Shown: positions 9,033-19,589, counted from the first letter of the stretch. The stretch: 64,000 nt of DNA from Bog-756 sp963839925 (GCA_963839925.1 CAWIWV010000001.1:682001-746000); one strand, 5' to 3'. A program made the numbers and translations. Notes: generated from the sequence alone by a model not told the origin.

Positions 9033-9911
9033 ATGGGAGCACTGGACGGACGGGTCGCGATCATCACCGGTGCCGGTCGCGGCATCGGGCGCGAGCATGC
9101 CCTCCTCTTCGCAGCCGAAGGGGCCAGCGTGGTCGTCAACGACCTGGGCGGCGCCGTCGACGGATCGGGGGACGATCGAACCCCGGCCCAGCAGGTGGTG
9201 GACGAGATCACCGCCGCCGGGGGCAAGGCGGTGGTCAATGCCGACGACATCTGTGACTGGGAGGGCGGCAAGCGCCTCATCGACACCGCGCTCGAGGCCT
9301 TCGGGGATCTCCATGTCCTGGTCAACAACGCGGGCATCCTGCGCGACCGGGTGCTGGTCAACATGTCGGAGGCGGACTGGGACTCGGTGATCCACGTCCA
9401 TCTGAAGGGTCACTTCGTCCCCACCCGGCACGCCGCCGCCTACTGGCGCGAGCAGACCAAGGCAGGTCGCCAGATCAAGGCGTCGGTGGTCAACACCTCC
9501 TCGACGTCGGGGCTGCTCGGCAATCCGGGCCAGTCCAACTACGGTGCGGCGAAGGCGGGCATCGCGGCCTTCACCACCATCGCCGCCGACGAGCTGGTCC
9601 GCTACGGCGTGCGGGTCAACGCGATCGCCCCGGCTGCTCGCACCCGGATGACCGAGCAGACCCCCGGCCTCTCCGACATCGTGCAGGCGCCGGCCGACCC
9701 CTCGGTGTTCGACAGCTGGGACCCCGCGAACATCTCCCCGCTGGTGGCCTACCTGGCCACCGAGGACTGCCCGGCAACCGGAAGGGTGTACTTCATCCAG
9801 GGAGGGCAGATCCGCCTGTTCCAGCCCTGGACGATGACCACCACCCTCGAGCAGCCGGAACGCTGGACCGTCGCTCGGTTGCAGGCCGAGATGACACCGC
9901 TCGTGAGCTGA
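9033..9911 (+). CDS. SDR family dehydrogenase, MFE-2-like
   Basis: 292 aa. Rossmann motif TGAGRGIG at 12-19, catalytic Tyr170 and Lys174 in SNYGAAKAG, and NNAG at the usual place. The segment VVVNDLGGAVDGSG is typical of the 3-hydroxyacyl-CoA dehydrogenase part of multifunctional enzyme 2 (17-beta-HSD type 4), so a role in beta-oxidation of acyl or steroid side chains is likely. The ATG was chosen because GGGGGAG lies 8 nt upstream; upstream in-frame codons lack a start context. An SCP2 gene lies 1.6 kb further on, the partner domain in eukaryotic MFE-2. Confidence 0.88.
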   Translation: MGALDGRVAIITGAGRGIGREHALLFAAEGASVVVNDLGGAVDGSGDDRTPAQQVVDEITAAGGKAVVNADDICDWEGGKRLIDTALEAFGDLHVLVNNAGILRDRVLVNMSEADWDSVIHVHLKGHFVPTRHAAAYWREQTKAGRQIKASVVNTSSTSGLLGNPGQSNYGAAKAGIAAFTTIAADELVRYGVRVNAIAPAARTRMTEQTPGLSDIVQAPADPSVFDSWDPANISPLVAYLATEDCPATGRVYFIQGGQIRLFQPWTMTTTLEQPERWTVARLQAEMTPLVS

Positions 9912-9914
9912 ACG

Positions 9915-11501
9915 GTGCCGCCGGCAACCATGCCGGGCGGAGCCGATGCGGACGATGGGTCCGACGCCAGCGATGTCGTCCAGGCCGAGGCGATGCTCAG
10001 CGGGACCCGGGCGGGTGCCGAGGGGGGGATCGTCGCGCCCTGGCCCCTCTTGTTCAGGCACCGGATCCACCACCGCCTGACCCGTTCCGAGCGGTACCAG
10101 TGGTGGGTGCTCTGGACACTGCTCGCCGGACTGCTGTCGGTGAACATCACCTTCACCGTCTTCGTGGTCGCCCTGCCCAAAGTCGCCCACGAGCTGCACA
10201 CCACCATCTCGACCCTGACCTGGACCTCCACCGGTCCGCTGCTGGCCTTCGGCGTCGCAGCACCGATCCTCGGCAAGCTCGGAGACCTGCACGGCTATCG
10301 ACGCCTCTACCTCGCCGGCCTGCTCGGAGCCGCGGTCAGCGTGGTACTCACCGCCTCGGCGCCGACCGTCGGGGTGCTCATCGCCGCGCGGATCTTCGAC
10401 GGGGTCCAGGGTGCGGCCACCGGTGCGGCGTCGATGGCCCTCATCCTTCGGGTCTTCTCCCACGGGGACCGGGTCAAGGCTCTCGGATGGTGGGCGCTGG
10501 TGGCGGCCGGAGGCCCGGTGCTCGGTGTCACCATCGGCGCCCCGGTGATCCAGTACTTCGGATGGCGAGCGCTGTTCTGGGGCGAGCTGCCCCTCATGGC
10601 ACTCGCCGCGATCTTGGCGGTGATCGTGCTTCCTGCCGGCAATCCGGTGGTCGCCGAACGGAGCGAGGTTCGGACCCAGAGCACCTGGCGGACCCTCGAC
10701 TGGAAGGGGTCACTGGCTCTGTCGACCTCGGTGACGACGTTCCTGCTCGCCCTCAACGTCGGGCCATCCTGGGGATTCTCGGCGCCGGCAACGCTGTGCA
10801 TCTTCGGAATCAGTGCTCTGGCGCTCGCCGCATTCGTACTCCAGGAGCGCCGTGCCGCCCATCCGCTCATCCCCCTCCGCTACTTCCGGATGAGGAACTT
10901 CGTATTCCCGAACGGGGCGGCGATGTTCATCAACTTCGCGTACATGGGTGGGTTCTTCCTCTTCCCGATCCTGATGGAGGGGATCTACGGCTACAGCGAA
11001 ACCCGAGCGGGCCTGGTCTCGACGGCTCGTCCACTCATGTTCTCGCTGCTCGCGCCTATTGCCGGCTATGCCGCCGTCAGGCTGGGGGAGCGCCTGATGG
11101 CGGTGGCCGGGGCCGTCGCTCTGGTCGTCTCGATGTACGTCTTCACCCGACTCGGCCCCACCCCGTCGTTGTCGGTGATCCTCTTCGCACTGGCGATGTC
11201 CGGGGTGGCGAACGGCCTCGCCAGCCCCTCGACCACCGCTTCGGCGTCCAATGAGCTTGCCCCCGACGAGCTCGGGGTGATGAGCGCCGCCCAACAGCTG
11301 ATCGGCCAGATCGGCGTCGTCGCGGGTATCCAGGTGATGGTCACCGTGCAGGCATCGGCACACGGCGGGGTGGGCTCGTTGGCCTCGTTCCACCGCGCGT
11401 ACGCGGTCGGGCTCGTCGCTGCGGTGCTCGCCGGAGTGTGCGGGTTGTTCATGCAGAACACCCCCGGGCACGGGCGGAAGCCCGCACCGGTCACTTCTTA
11501 G
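9915..11501 (+). CDS. MFS transporter, DHA2/EmrB-QacA type
   Basis: About 528 aa with roughly 14 hydrophobic segments starting near residue 65, the count expected of the drug:H+ antiporter-2 family. The motif GKLGDLHGYRRLY after the second helix is the MFS motif A loop. The first 60 residues are hydrophilic and acidic. The start may be GTG 9915, 3 nt after the SDR stop, or ATG 9930. Proton-driven export of a hydrophobic compound is likely; the substrate is unknown. The last 4 nt overlap the convergent SCP2 gene. Confidence 0.88.
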   Translation: MPPATMPGGADADDGSDASDVVQAEAMLSGTRAGAEGGIVAPWPLLFRHRIHHRLTRSERYQWWVLWTLLAGLLSVNITFTVFVVALPKVAHELHTTISTLTWTSTGPLLAFGVAAPILGKLGDLHGYRRLYLAGLLGAAVSVVLTASAPTVGVLIAARIFDGVQGAATGAASMALILRVFSHGDRVKALGWWALVAAGGPVLGVTIGAPVIQYFGWRALFWGELPLMALAAILAVIVLPAGNPVVAERSEVRTQSTWRTLDWKGSLALSTSVTTFLLALNVGPSWGFSAPATLCIFGISALALAAFVLQERRAAHPLIPLRYFRMRNFVFPNGAAMFINFAYMGGFFLFPILMEGIYGYSETRAGLVSTARPLMFSLLAPIAGYAAVRLGERLMAVAGAVALVVSMYVFTRLGPTPSLSVILFALAMSGVANGLASPSTTASASNELAPDELGVMSAAQQLIGQIGVVAGIQVMVTVQASAHGGVGSLASFHRAYAVGLVAAVLAGVCGLFMQNTPGHGRKPAPVTS

Positions 11502-11905
11502 GCGGTCATCGCCAGAATGCGGGCACCGATCTCGGCGGTGACCGGGTCCGGGGTGATCGACTGGAGGGCCATCAGTTTGGAGATGTCCCCTTCGACTTTG
11601 ATCTTGCCCGACAAGAAGGCCTGGATCCCGGCCTGCGGATTGCCCTCGACCAGGATGGCCTTGGCGACGTCATACTCGAGCGACACCAGGAGGTCGACCG
11701 GATCGATGTGCCCTGTGTCGAGCATCAGCTCGCCAGTCGTGGTGTCCACGTGGGCGTCGATGGCGCCGTCGCCGAAGGGAACCGCGTCGACGACCAGATT
11801 GATCCGGATCGACTGGTCGATGGTGCCGCCCTTTCCTTCGAATTCCTCCCGTATCACCCGGGTCTCGGCCAGCCATTCGTTACTCAGAAACTGATAGGTG
11901 GCCAT
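11498..11905 (-). CDS. SCP2 sterol-binding domain protein
   Basis: 135 aa single-domain protein matching the SCP2 family, including GxxDAxVDTTTGELML, a GNPQAGIQAFLSGKIKVEGD core and a C-terminal hydrophobic helix. SCP2 folds bind fatty acyl-CoA or sterols in a hydrophobic tunnel. A GAAGGAG site about 12 nt upstream and a TAGAGT box on the minus strand (11956-11961) support expression from a promoter back to back with that of the hydrolase gene. It probably works with the nearby MFE-2-like SDR in lipid or steroid metabolism. Confidence 0.85.
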   Translation of the reverse strand: MATYQFLSNEWLAETRVIREEFEGKGGTIDQSIRINLVVDAVPFGDGAIDAHVDTTTGELMLDTGHIDPVDLLVSLEYDVAKAILVEGNPQAGIQAFLSGKIKVEGDISKLMALQSITPDPVTAEIGARILAMTA

Positions 11906-11994
11906 CGGGCGCGCTGCTCCTTCGTGTGCTGGACAAGGGGACTCTCCGTCCGCTCACTCTACTGTTCGCCTTCCAGGGCAACGACTCTGCCCGG

Positions 11995-12000
11995 TAGCAT
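11995..12000 (+). promoter_or_regulatory. -10 box of a leaderless transcript (hydrolase gene)
   Basis: TAGCAT ends 7 nt before the ATG at 12008. Transcription would begin at or next to the start codon. No ribosome binding site is present and no clear -35 box is seen. Confidence 0.55.
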
Positions 12001-12007
12001 CCCCACC

Positions 12008-12790
12008 ATGCCGACTCCGATCATCCCTGGTGCCGAGCCCTGGTCCGCCCCCGGTGGCCCCGGAGGTGTGCTCGTGCTGCACGGCTTCACCGGCAATCCC
12101 CAGTCGCTGCGACCGCTGGCCGAGGCGGTGGCAGCAGCGGGGTTCGCGGTCGACCTTCCGCTGTTGCCCGGGCACGGGACGGTCATCGGAGAGATGATCC
12201 CGACCCGGTGGGAGGACTGGTCTGGCGCAGCCGAGGCCGCGTTCGAGGCCCTCGCCGAAAGGTGCGAGCAGGTCGCGGTCGCCGGCCTGTCGATGGGGGC
12301 CACCCTCGCCTGCTGGCTCACCGAGCGCCACCCGGAGATCGTGGGGGTCACGGTGGTCAACCCGCTGCTGCAGTCTCCACCGCAGGAGTTCCTCGACGGC
12401 ATCCAATCGCTGCTCGACGCCGGCACCGAGTCCGTGGAGGGCATCGGGTCGGACATCGCCAAGGACGGCGCGGTCGAGGCCGCCTATTCGGGCACCCCAC
12501 TTGCGCCCGCACTTTCGCTGTTCGAGGCCGCCGACAAGGTCGGAAAGAACCTCGGGGAGATCCGCTGCCCCAGCCTCTTGTTCAGCAGCAGGGTGGACCA
12601 TGTGGTCGACCCTGCCTCCGGCGACCTCTTCGAGGCGTCGGTGGGTGGCCCGCTCGAGCGGGTGTACCTCGAGCGCAGCTATCACGTGGCCACCCTCGAC
12701 TGGGACGCACCACTCATCGAAGAGCGCGTCGTCGAATTCATGGAGGGGGTCCTGCCGGCGTCAAGCAGCACCGGCTCGACATCTCGATGA
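12008..12790 (+). CDS. alpha/beta hydrolase (carboxylesterase/monoacylglycerol lipase-like)
   Basis: 260 aa, similar in size and layout to bacterial Est30-type carboxylesterases. The oxyanion strand is VLVLHGFTGNP, the nucleophile elbow GLSMG carries Ser95, and the late motif SYHVATLDWD supplies the histidine. The acid is probably the aspartate in SSRVDHVVDP. It hydrolyses short or medium acyl esters. The ATG at 12008 was chosen over the longer upstream reading frame because a TAGCAT -10 box lies just before it and homology begins there. Its stop overlaps the gatC start (ATGA). Confidence 0.87.
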   Translation: MPTPIIPGAEPWSAPGGPGGVLVLHGFTGNPQSLRPLAEAVAAAGFAVDLPLLPGHGTVIGEMIPTRWEDWSGAAEAAFEALAERCEQVAVAGLSMGATLACWLTERHPEIVGVTVVNPLLQSPPQEFLDGIQSLLDAGTESVEGIGSDIAKDGAVEAAYSGTPLAPALSLFEAADKVGKNLGEIRCPSLLFSSRVDHVVDPASGDLFEASVGGPLERVYLERSYHVATLDWDAPLIEERVVEFMEGVLPASSSTGSTSR

Positions 12791-13094
12791 GCGCCCGCCC
12801 GGAACGCATCACCCGCGACGAGGTCGCTCATGTGGCCGCGCTCGCCCGGCTCAGCCTGAGCGAAGAGGAGCTCGACCTGTTCACCGGTCAATTGGCCGAA
12901 GTGCTCGACCACGCAGCCGACATCTCGTCGCTCGACCTGGCCGGTGTGGCGCCGACGGCGCATGCGATGGCGGTGACCAACGTGCTTCGCTCGGACGAGC
13001 TGGTGCCGTGTGTCGACCGGGACGAGGTGCTCGCGCAGGCCCCGTCGGTGGAGGACCACCGATTCAAGGTGCCGCGGATTCTCGGGGAAGCCCC

Positions 13095-13098
<4 letters not shown>
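12787..13098 (+). CDS. gatC: Asp/Glu-tRNA amidotransferase subunit GatC
   Basis: 103 aa. ITRDEVAHVAALARLSLSEEEL is the N-terminal GatC helix pair, and the C-terminus ends DHRFKVPRILGEAP, the usual tail. GatC holds GatA and GatB together in the complex that converts Glu-tRNA(Gln) and Asp-tRNA(Asn) to the amides. It overlaps its upstream and downstream neighbours by 4 nt each, so translation is coupled. Confidence 0.95.
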
Positions 13099-14530
<1,432 letters not shown>

Positions 14531-14534
<4 letters not shown>

Positions 14535-15970
14535 GGCCGGGGTGGGAGATGGTCGTCGGACTCGAGGTGCACTGCGAGCTGAAGACGGCGACCAAGCTGT
14601 TCTGCGGTTGCCCGAACGCCTTCGGGGACGAGCCGAACACCAATGTCTGCCCGGTGTGCCTGGGCCTACCCGGTTCGCTTCCTGTCCTCAACCAGAAGGC
14701 CGTCGAGCTGGCCATGGCGATCGGGACCGCCCTCAACTGTGAGATCCGACCGTCGACTTTCCACCGGAAGAACTACTTCTACCCGGACCAGGCAAAGGAC
14801 TACCAGATCAGCCAGTACGACGAGCCGATCAATGTCGAGGGCTCGCTCGAGCTGCCCGGTGGGACGAAGGTGGGCATCGAGCGGGCGCACCTCGAGGAGG
14901 ACACCGGCAAGACCACCCATGCCGGTGCGTCCGGACGGATCCACGGCGCCGACTACTCACTGGTCGACTACAACCGGTCAGGGGTGCCGCTGGTGGAGAT
15001 CGTGAGCCGGCCGGACATGCGCAGCTCGGAGGAGGCCCGGGCCTACGCCACCGAGCTGCGGTCGATCTTGGTGGCTTCGGGAGCATCGGACGGCAAGATG
15101 GAGGAAGGTTCGATGCGGGTCGACGCCAACGTCTCGGTGCGGCCGGCGGGTGAGCAGGCGTTCGGGACCCGCTGCGAGATCAAGAACCTCAACTCGGTCC
15201 GTTCGCTCGGCCGGGCGATCGACTACGAGGCCGAGCGCCAGATCGATCTCCTCGAGGCCGGCGAAGCGGTCGTACAGCAGACTCGCCACTGGGACGAGGG
15301 CACCGGTCGCACCGAGACCCTCCGGTCCAAGGAGGAGGCCTACGACTACCGATACTTCCTCGAACCCGATCTCGTGCCGGTGGTCCCGGATCGGGAGTGG
15401 ATCCAGGCGGTCGCCGACACGATGGGGCCGATGCCGGCGGTGCGCAGGGCACGGTTGGTCGAGCTGCTCGACGACTCGGATGCCCCGTCGCCCTCGCGTA
15501 CCGATCAGGTGGCGACGGTCGTCGCACTGGGCCTCGACGACCTGGTGACCGAGGCGGTCGCCGCAGGTGTGGGTGCCGGGCTCGCCCTCGCTCGCACCGC
15601 GAACGAAGCGGCCGCCGACCCCGAGGCCGCGCGTCGTCTGGATCCCGCCTCTTACATCGCGCTCTTGACCCTCGAGGGATCGGGAACGCTGACCGCGTCG
15701 CAGTCCAAGGAGGTGCTCGGCGATCTGTTGGCCGCGGGCGGGGGAGACCCAGCGACCATCGCCGCGGCCAAGGGCTTCGAAGCGATGTCGGAGGACTCCC
15801 TGGCCGCTGCTGTCGCCGAGGCGGTCGCCGCACACCCCGCCGAGTGGGAGCGGTATCGCCAGGGGGAGGACAAGCTGGCAGGGATGTTCACCGGCGCAGT
15901 GATGAAGGCGACCAAGGGCAAGGCGGACGGAAAGTCAGTGGCGGCAGAGCTCCGCCGCCTCCGGGGCTGA
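14531..15970 (+). CDS. gatB: Asp/Glu-tRNA amidotransferase subunit GatB
   Basis: 479 aa. Kinase subunit that phosphorylates the misacylated tRNA and accepts ammonia from GatA. GLEVHCELKTATKLFCGC is the conserved N-terminus, FYPDQAKDYQISQYDEPI the GatB signature, and the last 140 residues form the helical and YqeY-like tRNA-binding tail. GTG start overlapping gatA. Last gene of the run; the convergent GH43 gene ends 26 nt away. Confidence 0.97.
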
Positions 15971-15996
15971 GGCCCCTCCGCGTCGACGGGAACGGT

Positions 15997-17118
15997 TCAC
16001 GCAGACGAGTCGAACGGCAGCGTCCCCAGCAGGTCGAGGTCCGGCGGCGCCGTCCCACGAGCCAGGTACGGCCCGGTTGCCTTGAAGCCGATCCGCACGA
16101 TCATCACCGGCCTCGGGAGGCCGTCGCCGACGGGGGCCGAGGAGTGGGAGGGGGTGTAGAGGAGCCAGGCCCCGGCCGGGTCGTCGAAGACCGACTCCTC
16201 GCCCGGGCCCAGACCCTCGAAGTTCGAGGCGAGCAGCGGGAGGGGAGTGAGGTCCTTGCAGGGTCCTGCGGGCCCGGCACAGCGGGCGGCGCCGATGGCA
16301 TAGCCCGGCTCGTTGAACCAGTTTCCCGAGTAGAAGAGCCAGAAGTGTCTGCCGACCTGGACCAGGTCCGGCGCCTCGACGATGGTGCCCTGCCAGGTCT
16401 CGTCCGGGCTCATCAACTCGACCGGTCTGCCGGTGAGGCCGAGTCCCCCGGGGGTGAGCCGTTCCGACCACAGCTTGGTCGGCGTGTTCGATCCGCCGAT
16501 GTTCTCGTCGGACTTCCAGAGCATCCAGTTGGATCCGTCTTGTGCGGTGAAGACCCTCGGGTCGATCGAGCCCCCCTCGTCCCGCTGGCAGATGAAGGGC
16601 TTCTGTAACGGCACGAACGGGCCGAGGGGAGACGTCCCGGTCGCTGCCCCGATGCACTCCATCGCAGGGTCTGTCCACCCGAGCATCGCAGTGAAGTACA
16701 GGACGTAGCTCCGTCCGAATTGATGCAGGTCCGGAGCCCAGGTGTAGCCGGGGACCGCCCACTGCGGAAGGGTGGGTAGGGCGTCGGTCACCGGTGCCCA
16801 CCAACCGAAGTCGTTCGTCGAGGTCACCGGGACGTTGAGTAGCGGCGGACCCGGTATGTCGCTGGTGAAGAGGTAGTACCGGTTGGCGATGCGGTACAGC
16901 ACAGGATCCGATTCGTCCTGGTCCGACGGAACGATCATCCCCGGGGCGAGGGGATCCCGGAGCGCCGGAGGGTGGAAGGCGGGACCGGAGTCGGGCGTTT
17001 CGAAGGGACCGCCCGCTGCGGTCGCGTGGGTGGCAATTCCGGTTGCGATACCGACCACGACGACCAGTGCCGCAAGGACGACGACTCCGAGCCGACCTGT
17101 CCCTCGGGCCTCACTCAT
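15997..17118 (-). CDS. secreted glycoside hydrolase, family 43-like
   Basis: 373 aa. A signal peptide or N-terminal anchor covers about 9-35. The five-bladed propeller signature of GH43 is visible: Asp71 (DESDPVLY, base), YTWAPDLHQFG, Asp186 (GGSIDPRVF, pKa modulator) and Glu248 (IVEAPDL, acid). GH43 enzymes cut arabinans, xylans or galactans. The enzyme could trim the cell's own arabinose-containing wall or the polysaccharide made further along. A TAGCCT -10 box lies 9 nt before the ATG, and a 20-bp palindrome lies upstream of it. Confidence 0.85.
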   Translation of the reverse strand: MSEARGTGRLGVVVLAALVVVVGIATGIATHATAAGGPFETPDSGPAFHPPALRDPLAPGMIVPSDQDESDPVLYRIANRYYLFTSDIPGPPLLNVPVTSTNDFGWWAPVTDALPTLPQWAVPGYTWAPDLHQFGRSYVLYFTAMLGWTDPAMECIGAATGTSPLGPFVPLQKPFICQRDEGGSIDPRVFTAQDGSNWMLWKSDENIGGSNTPTKLWSERLTPGGLGLTGRPVELMSPDETWQGTIVEAPDLVQVGRHFWLFYSGNWFNEPGYAIGAARCAGPAGPCKDLTPLPLLASNFEGLGPGEESVFDDPAGAWLLYTPSHSSAPVGDGLPRPVMIVRIGFKATGPYLARGTAPPDLDLLGTLPFDSSA

Positions 17119-17127
17119 CGACCGGTC

Positions 17128-17133
17128 AGGCTA
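17128..17133 (-). promoter_or_regulatory. -10 box of the GH43 gene
   Basis: TAGCCT on the minus strand, 9 nt before the ATG at 17118. The mRNA would have a leader of 2-3 nt. Confidence 0.5.
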
Positions 17134-17153
17134 CTGCTCACCGGTCGGATGCA

Positions 17154-17173
17154 GATCGCTCGTACGAGCGATC
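17154..17173. promoter_or_regulatory. 20-bp perfect palindrome upstream of GH43 (candidate operator)
   Basis: The half-site GATCGCTCGT is followed directly by its reverse complement ACGAGCGATC with no spacer. It covers the -35 area of the GH43 promoter, the right place for a dimeric repressor such as a TetR, GntR or LacI-type protein. No regulator gene lies next to it. Confidence 0.5.
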
Positions 17174-17532
17174 CGGTCGGCCTCCTGCTTGGGGACGAAC
17201 GGTGGACATCTCGTGCACATCTGGGGACAGCCGCAGAAATATGGAGGATAACGTCTGGATTTCGCGCGCACCTCTTGACCCTGGAGGGGCGGCGGTTCAG
17301 AGTGTCAGAAGTTCGGGACACCGAAGCGCCGCTTCCAACTGAAGGAGCCGTCACGAAGAGCCGAAAGGCACTCCGATGGTGAGCCACAGGGGGAGGACGG
17401 GGCCGTAGGCGCCCGATGAGGTGGTCCGGTGACGGGCCGGTGGAGACCCTTCGGGGCGAAGCCGGTTCGGTGCCCGACGCAGAGTCGTCCGACACGGCTC
17501 AGCGCGGGAGAGACCGTGCCTGCCATGGACGT
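17174..17532. other. intergenic region without a recognised gene
   Basis: About 360 bp between the GH43 operator and the hairpins after the metal-exporter gene. Short open frames exist on both strands, but none has a recognisable domain or a convincing start. No RNA family was recognised. Confidence 0.5.
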
Positions 17533-17579
17533 GGCCCCGAGGAGCTCGGGCGGTTTCGGCCGCTTGGTTACTCGGGGCC
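17533..17579 (-). other. large inverted repeat downstream of the CDF gene
   Basis: 9-bp perfect arms (GGCCCCGAG / CTCGGGGCC) enclose a smaller GCGG/CCGC stem. It lies about 60 nt beyond the CDF stop. It may act as a second terminator or as a 3' RNA structure. Confidence 0.4.
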
Positions 17580-17612
17580 GCGCCGCGCCCGGACGGCGTT
17601 CGGTTTCCGTTG

Positions 17613-17630
17613 CCGCGGCCTCAGCCGCGG
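17613..17630 (-). terminator. hairpin after the CDF transporter gene
   Basis: CCGCGGC, 4-nt loop, GCCGCGG, beginning 7 nt beyond the stop of the minus-strand metal exporter. A GC-rich stem without a U-run, consistent with a high-GC intrinsic terminator. Confidence 0.55.
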
Positions 17631-17637
17631 GAGGATC

Positions 17638-18561
17638 TCAGTGATGGTGGGCGGACACTGCGGAGGGGGACGGTGTCTCCACCCGCTCCATCCCGCAGGG
17701 ATCTTCCTCGTCGTTGCACCGCTCGCACTCGAGCTCGAGGGTCGTGTGGGAGATGCCGAACCGTCCCGCAATGGTCGCCTTCACCCTGTCTCCGACCCTC
17801 TGTGCCTCCTCGAGGCTCGGATGGCCGGTGAGCACCATGTGGGCAGAGAGCAGCCGGATCTCCCGAGACAGGCTCCAGACGTGCAGATCATGGACCTCGC
17901 TGACGCCGGACGCGCCTGCCATGGTCGCGGTCAGCTCGGCGAGGTCCAGGTCCGGCGGGGTGGACTCGAGAAGGATGGCGATGCTCGCTCCGAACACTCC
18001 GACGGCTTGGTACACGATGACTGCAGCGACGGCGAGTGCCGAGACCGGGTCCAGCCAGGTTGCTGACGGGGCGAAGACCAAGACGATCGCCGCGACCACC
18101 ACCATCAGGGAGGCGAGTGCGTCTCCGGCCATGTGCAGAAGGGCCGAGCGCATGTTGAGGTCGTCGGTCCCGTCCCGCAGCACGAGCGCGGCCGAGGCAT
18201 TGACCAGCAATCCGAGCGACGCCACCACGATCACCAGACCCGCGTGCACGTGCTCGGGATGTGCCAAGCGGTGGACGCTTGCGAGGACGATCAGCACGGT
18301 GACCACGGCGATCAGCGAGGCGTTGGCCAGTGCGGCCAGGATCGTGGCCCGATGGTTGCCGAAGGATCGGGCATCGCTCGGCGGTCGCAACGCAAGCCTC
18401 ACCGCCACCAAAGAGAGGAGCAGGCCCCCGAGGTCCGAGAGGTTGTGACCCGCGTCGGCCACGAGTCCGGTGGAGTGGGCGATCACTCCGAATCCCGCCT
18501 CGACCGCGGCGAGGGCGGCGACGAGGACCAGGCTGACCCCGAGTCTGCGGGTTCGATCCAT
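17638..18561 (-). CDS. cation diffusion facilitator (CzcD/ZitB-like metal exporter)
   Basis: 307 aa with six predicted membrane helices and a cytoplasmic C-terminal domain; exports Zn2+, Co2+ or similar divalent metals by proton exchange. Metal-site residues are seen in STGLVADAGHNLSD (helix 2) and HMAGDALASL (helix 5). The C-terminus ends in CERCNDEEDPC and a His tail (SAHHH), likely extra metal ligands. The ATG at 18561 was chosen because GGGAGGA lies 4 nt upstream and the first helix begins right after it; a longer frame upstream overlaps the neighbouring sulfotransferase gene. Confidence 0.9.
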   Translation of the reverse strand: MDRTRRLGVSLVLVAALAAVEAGFGVIAHSTGLVADAGHNLSDLGGLLLSLVAVRLALRPPSDARSFGNHRATILAALANASLIAVVTVLIVLASVHRLAHPEHVHAGLVIVVASLGLLVNASAALVLRDGTDDLNMRSALLHMAGDALASLMVVVAAIVLVFAPSATWLDPVSALAVAAVIVYQAVGVFGASIAILLESTPPDLDLAELTATMAGASGVSEVHDLHVWSLSREIRLLSAHMVLTGHPSLEEAQRVGDRVKATIAGRFGISHTTLELECERCNDEEDPCGMERVETPSPSAVSAHHH

Positions 18562-18581
18562 GTGTCCTCCCACCACCAAGA

Positions 18582-19490
18582 CTACCAACGACCGTTTCTT
18601 GCTCCCGCCTGGGATCCGATGCCGCCCTCTGCGAGGCGCGCCAGAAGCTCGTACTCCGGTTCCAGTCGCACCCTCAGCCGTTCGGTCTGCCGATCGGTCA
18701 GCGTGGACCGGTCGCCGGTCACCCGCGCCCGCTGTGGCAGCAGCGGGAGCTCGAGACGGCGCGCCAAGCCGGACAGACCGAGCTCGAAGTCTTCGGTGAA
18801 GAAGACGCTCGAGCATCCGGCGATCCGGTCGACCGCTTCGGAGACGTCGAGTCGGGTGGAGAACATGGCCACCTGGTGCAACAGGTGCTTCGGTGGCACC
18901 TGCGCCAGAAAGGAGTCGAAGCCGCCTGTGGCGAGGGACCGTTCACGCTCGGAGACCCGGCCGGGTACTCCCGGATCGTCGCCGTTGACCAGGTAGTCGA
19001 AGTACGAATGAACCCGTTCGATCGGGTCTCGCAGGATGGTCACCGTGAACGTCCGGGGCGGGAGCGGCTGCTCGGCCGCTGAGCGGTGCGACCGGCCGAA
19101 GAAGTAGTCGCCTCCCGCGAGCAGGCGCTTGTCGTTGGAGACGAAGCTGTATCCGCCGCTGACCGTGCGGGCCAGGCGCGACGAGGTGATGCGACGCCAG
19201 ACCTCCATCGGGTCTTCGCCGCCGAGAGCCATGAAGCTCAGGTACAGGCTGGTCCCTGCCGTCTTTCGGATGTGATGGCAGTAGATCCGTCGATTGCCGT
19301 CGGGCAGTTCGTAGGACTGCGCCAGCCGCCGGAAGGTGGGATCCCTTCTGATCGCCCACGTGTCCTGCAGATCGCGGACCCGGCGCCGGAGCCGCAGCTG
19401 CGCCCGGTCCAGGGCGCCCCGCTGCGGCGCCACTGAGTTCCCCTCGGATGGCGCAGAGTTCCCCTCGGATGGCACAGGGCCGCTCTCCAC
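18582..19490 (-). CDS. sulfotransferase 1 (Sulfotransfer_2 type)
   Basis: 302 aa. The PAPS 5'-phosphosulfate loop is HHIRKTAGTSLYLSF and the 3'-phosphate site is LRDPIERVHSYFDYL. This places it with the heparan-sulfate 2-O-sulfotransferase-like family that sulfates carbohydrates. The GTG at 19490 is supported by a TAGACT -10 box 7 nt before it (leaderless). The N-terminus contains a 7-residue duplication from a 21-bp tandem repeat; GTG codons at 19475 and 19433 are alternative starts. It is the first of six sulfotransferase genes in the window. Confidence 0.82.
   Translation of the reverse strand: MESGPVPSEGNSAPSEGNSVAPQRGALDRAQLRLRRRVRDLQDTWAIRRDPTFRRLAQSYELPDGNRRIYCHHIRKTAGTSLYLSFMALGGEDPMEVWRRITSSRLARTVSGGYSFVSNDKRLLAGGDYFFGRSHRSAAEQPLPPRTFTVTILRDPIERVHSYFDYLVNGDDPGVPGRVSERERSLATGGFDSFLAQVPPKHLLHQVAMFSTRLDVSEAVDRIAGCSSVFFTEDFELGLSGLARRLELPLLPQRARVTGDRSTLTDRQTERLRVRLEPEYELLARLAEGGIGSQAGARNGRW
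19435..19476. repeat. 21-bp tandem duplication in the sulfotransferase 1 N-terminus
   Basis: Two 21-nt copies (19435-19455 and 19456-19476) that differ at one base. They encode PSEGNSA twice at the protein start. The length is a multiple of three, so the frame is kept. Confidence 0.85.
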
Positions 19491-19497
19491 GTCGAAC

Positions 19498-19503
19498 AGT
19501 CTA
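19498..19503 (-). promoter_or_regulatory. -10 box of a leaderless transcript (sulfotransferase 1)
   Basis: TAGACT on the minus strand ends 7 nt before the GTG at 19490, fixing that codon as the likely start. It also suggests that the gene is transcribed divergently from the FkbH-like gene. Confidence 0.55.
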
Positions 19504-19589
19504 GCGATCCTCGGAAAAAAACGCTCCTGACCTCCGCTTTTCCAACCCAGCGGTGCGCATCGGGCCCGCGCTGTGGGATCATTTTGGCG

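Noticed and set aside
17174..17637. Possible metal riboswitch upstream/downstream of the CDF transporter
   Set aside because: The region lies 3' of the CDF gene, not 5', and I could match no known riboswitch motif; only simple hairpins remain.
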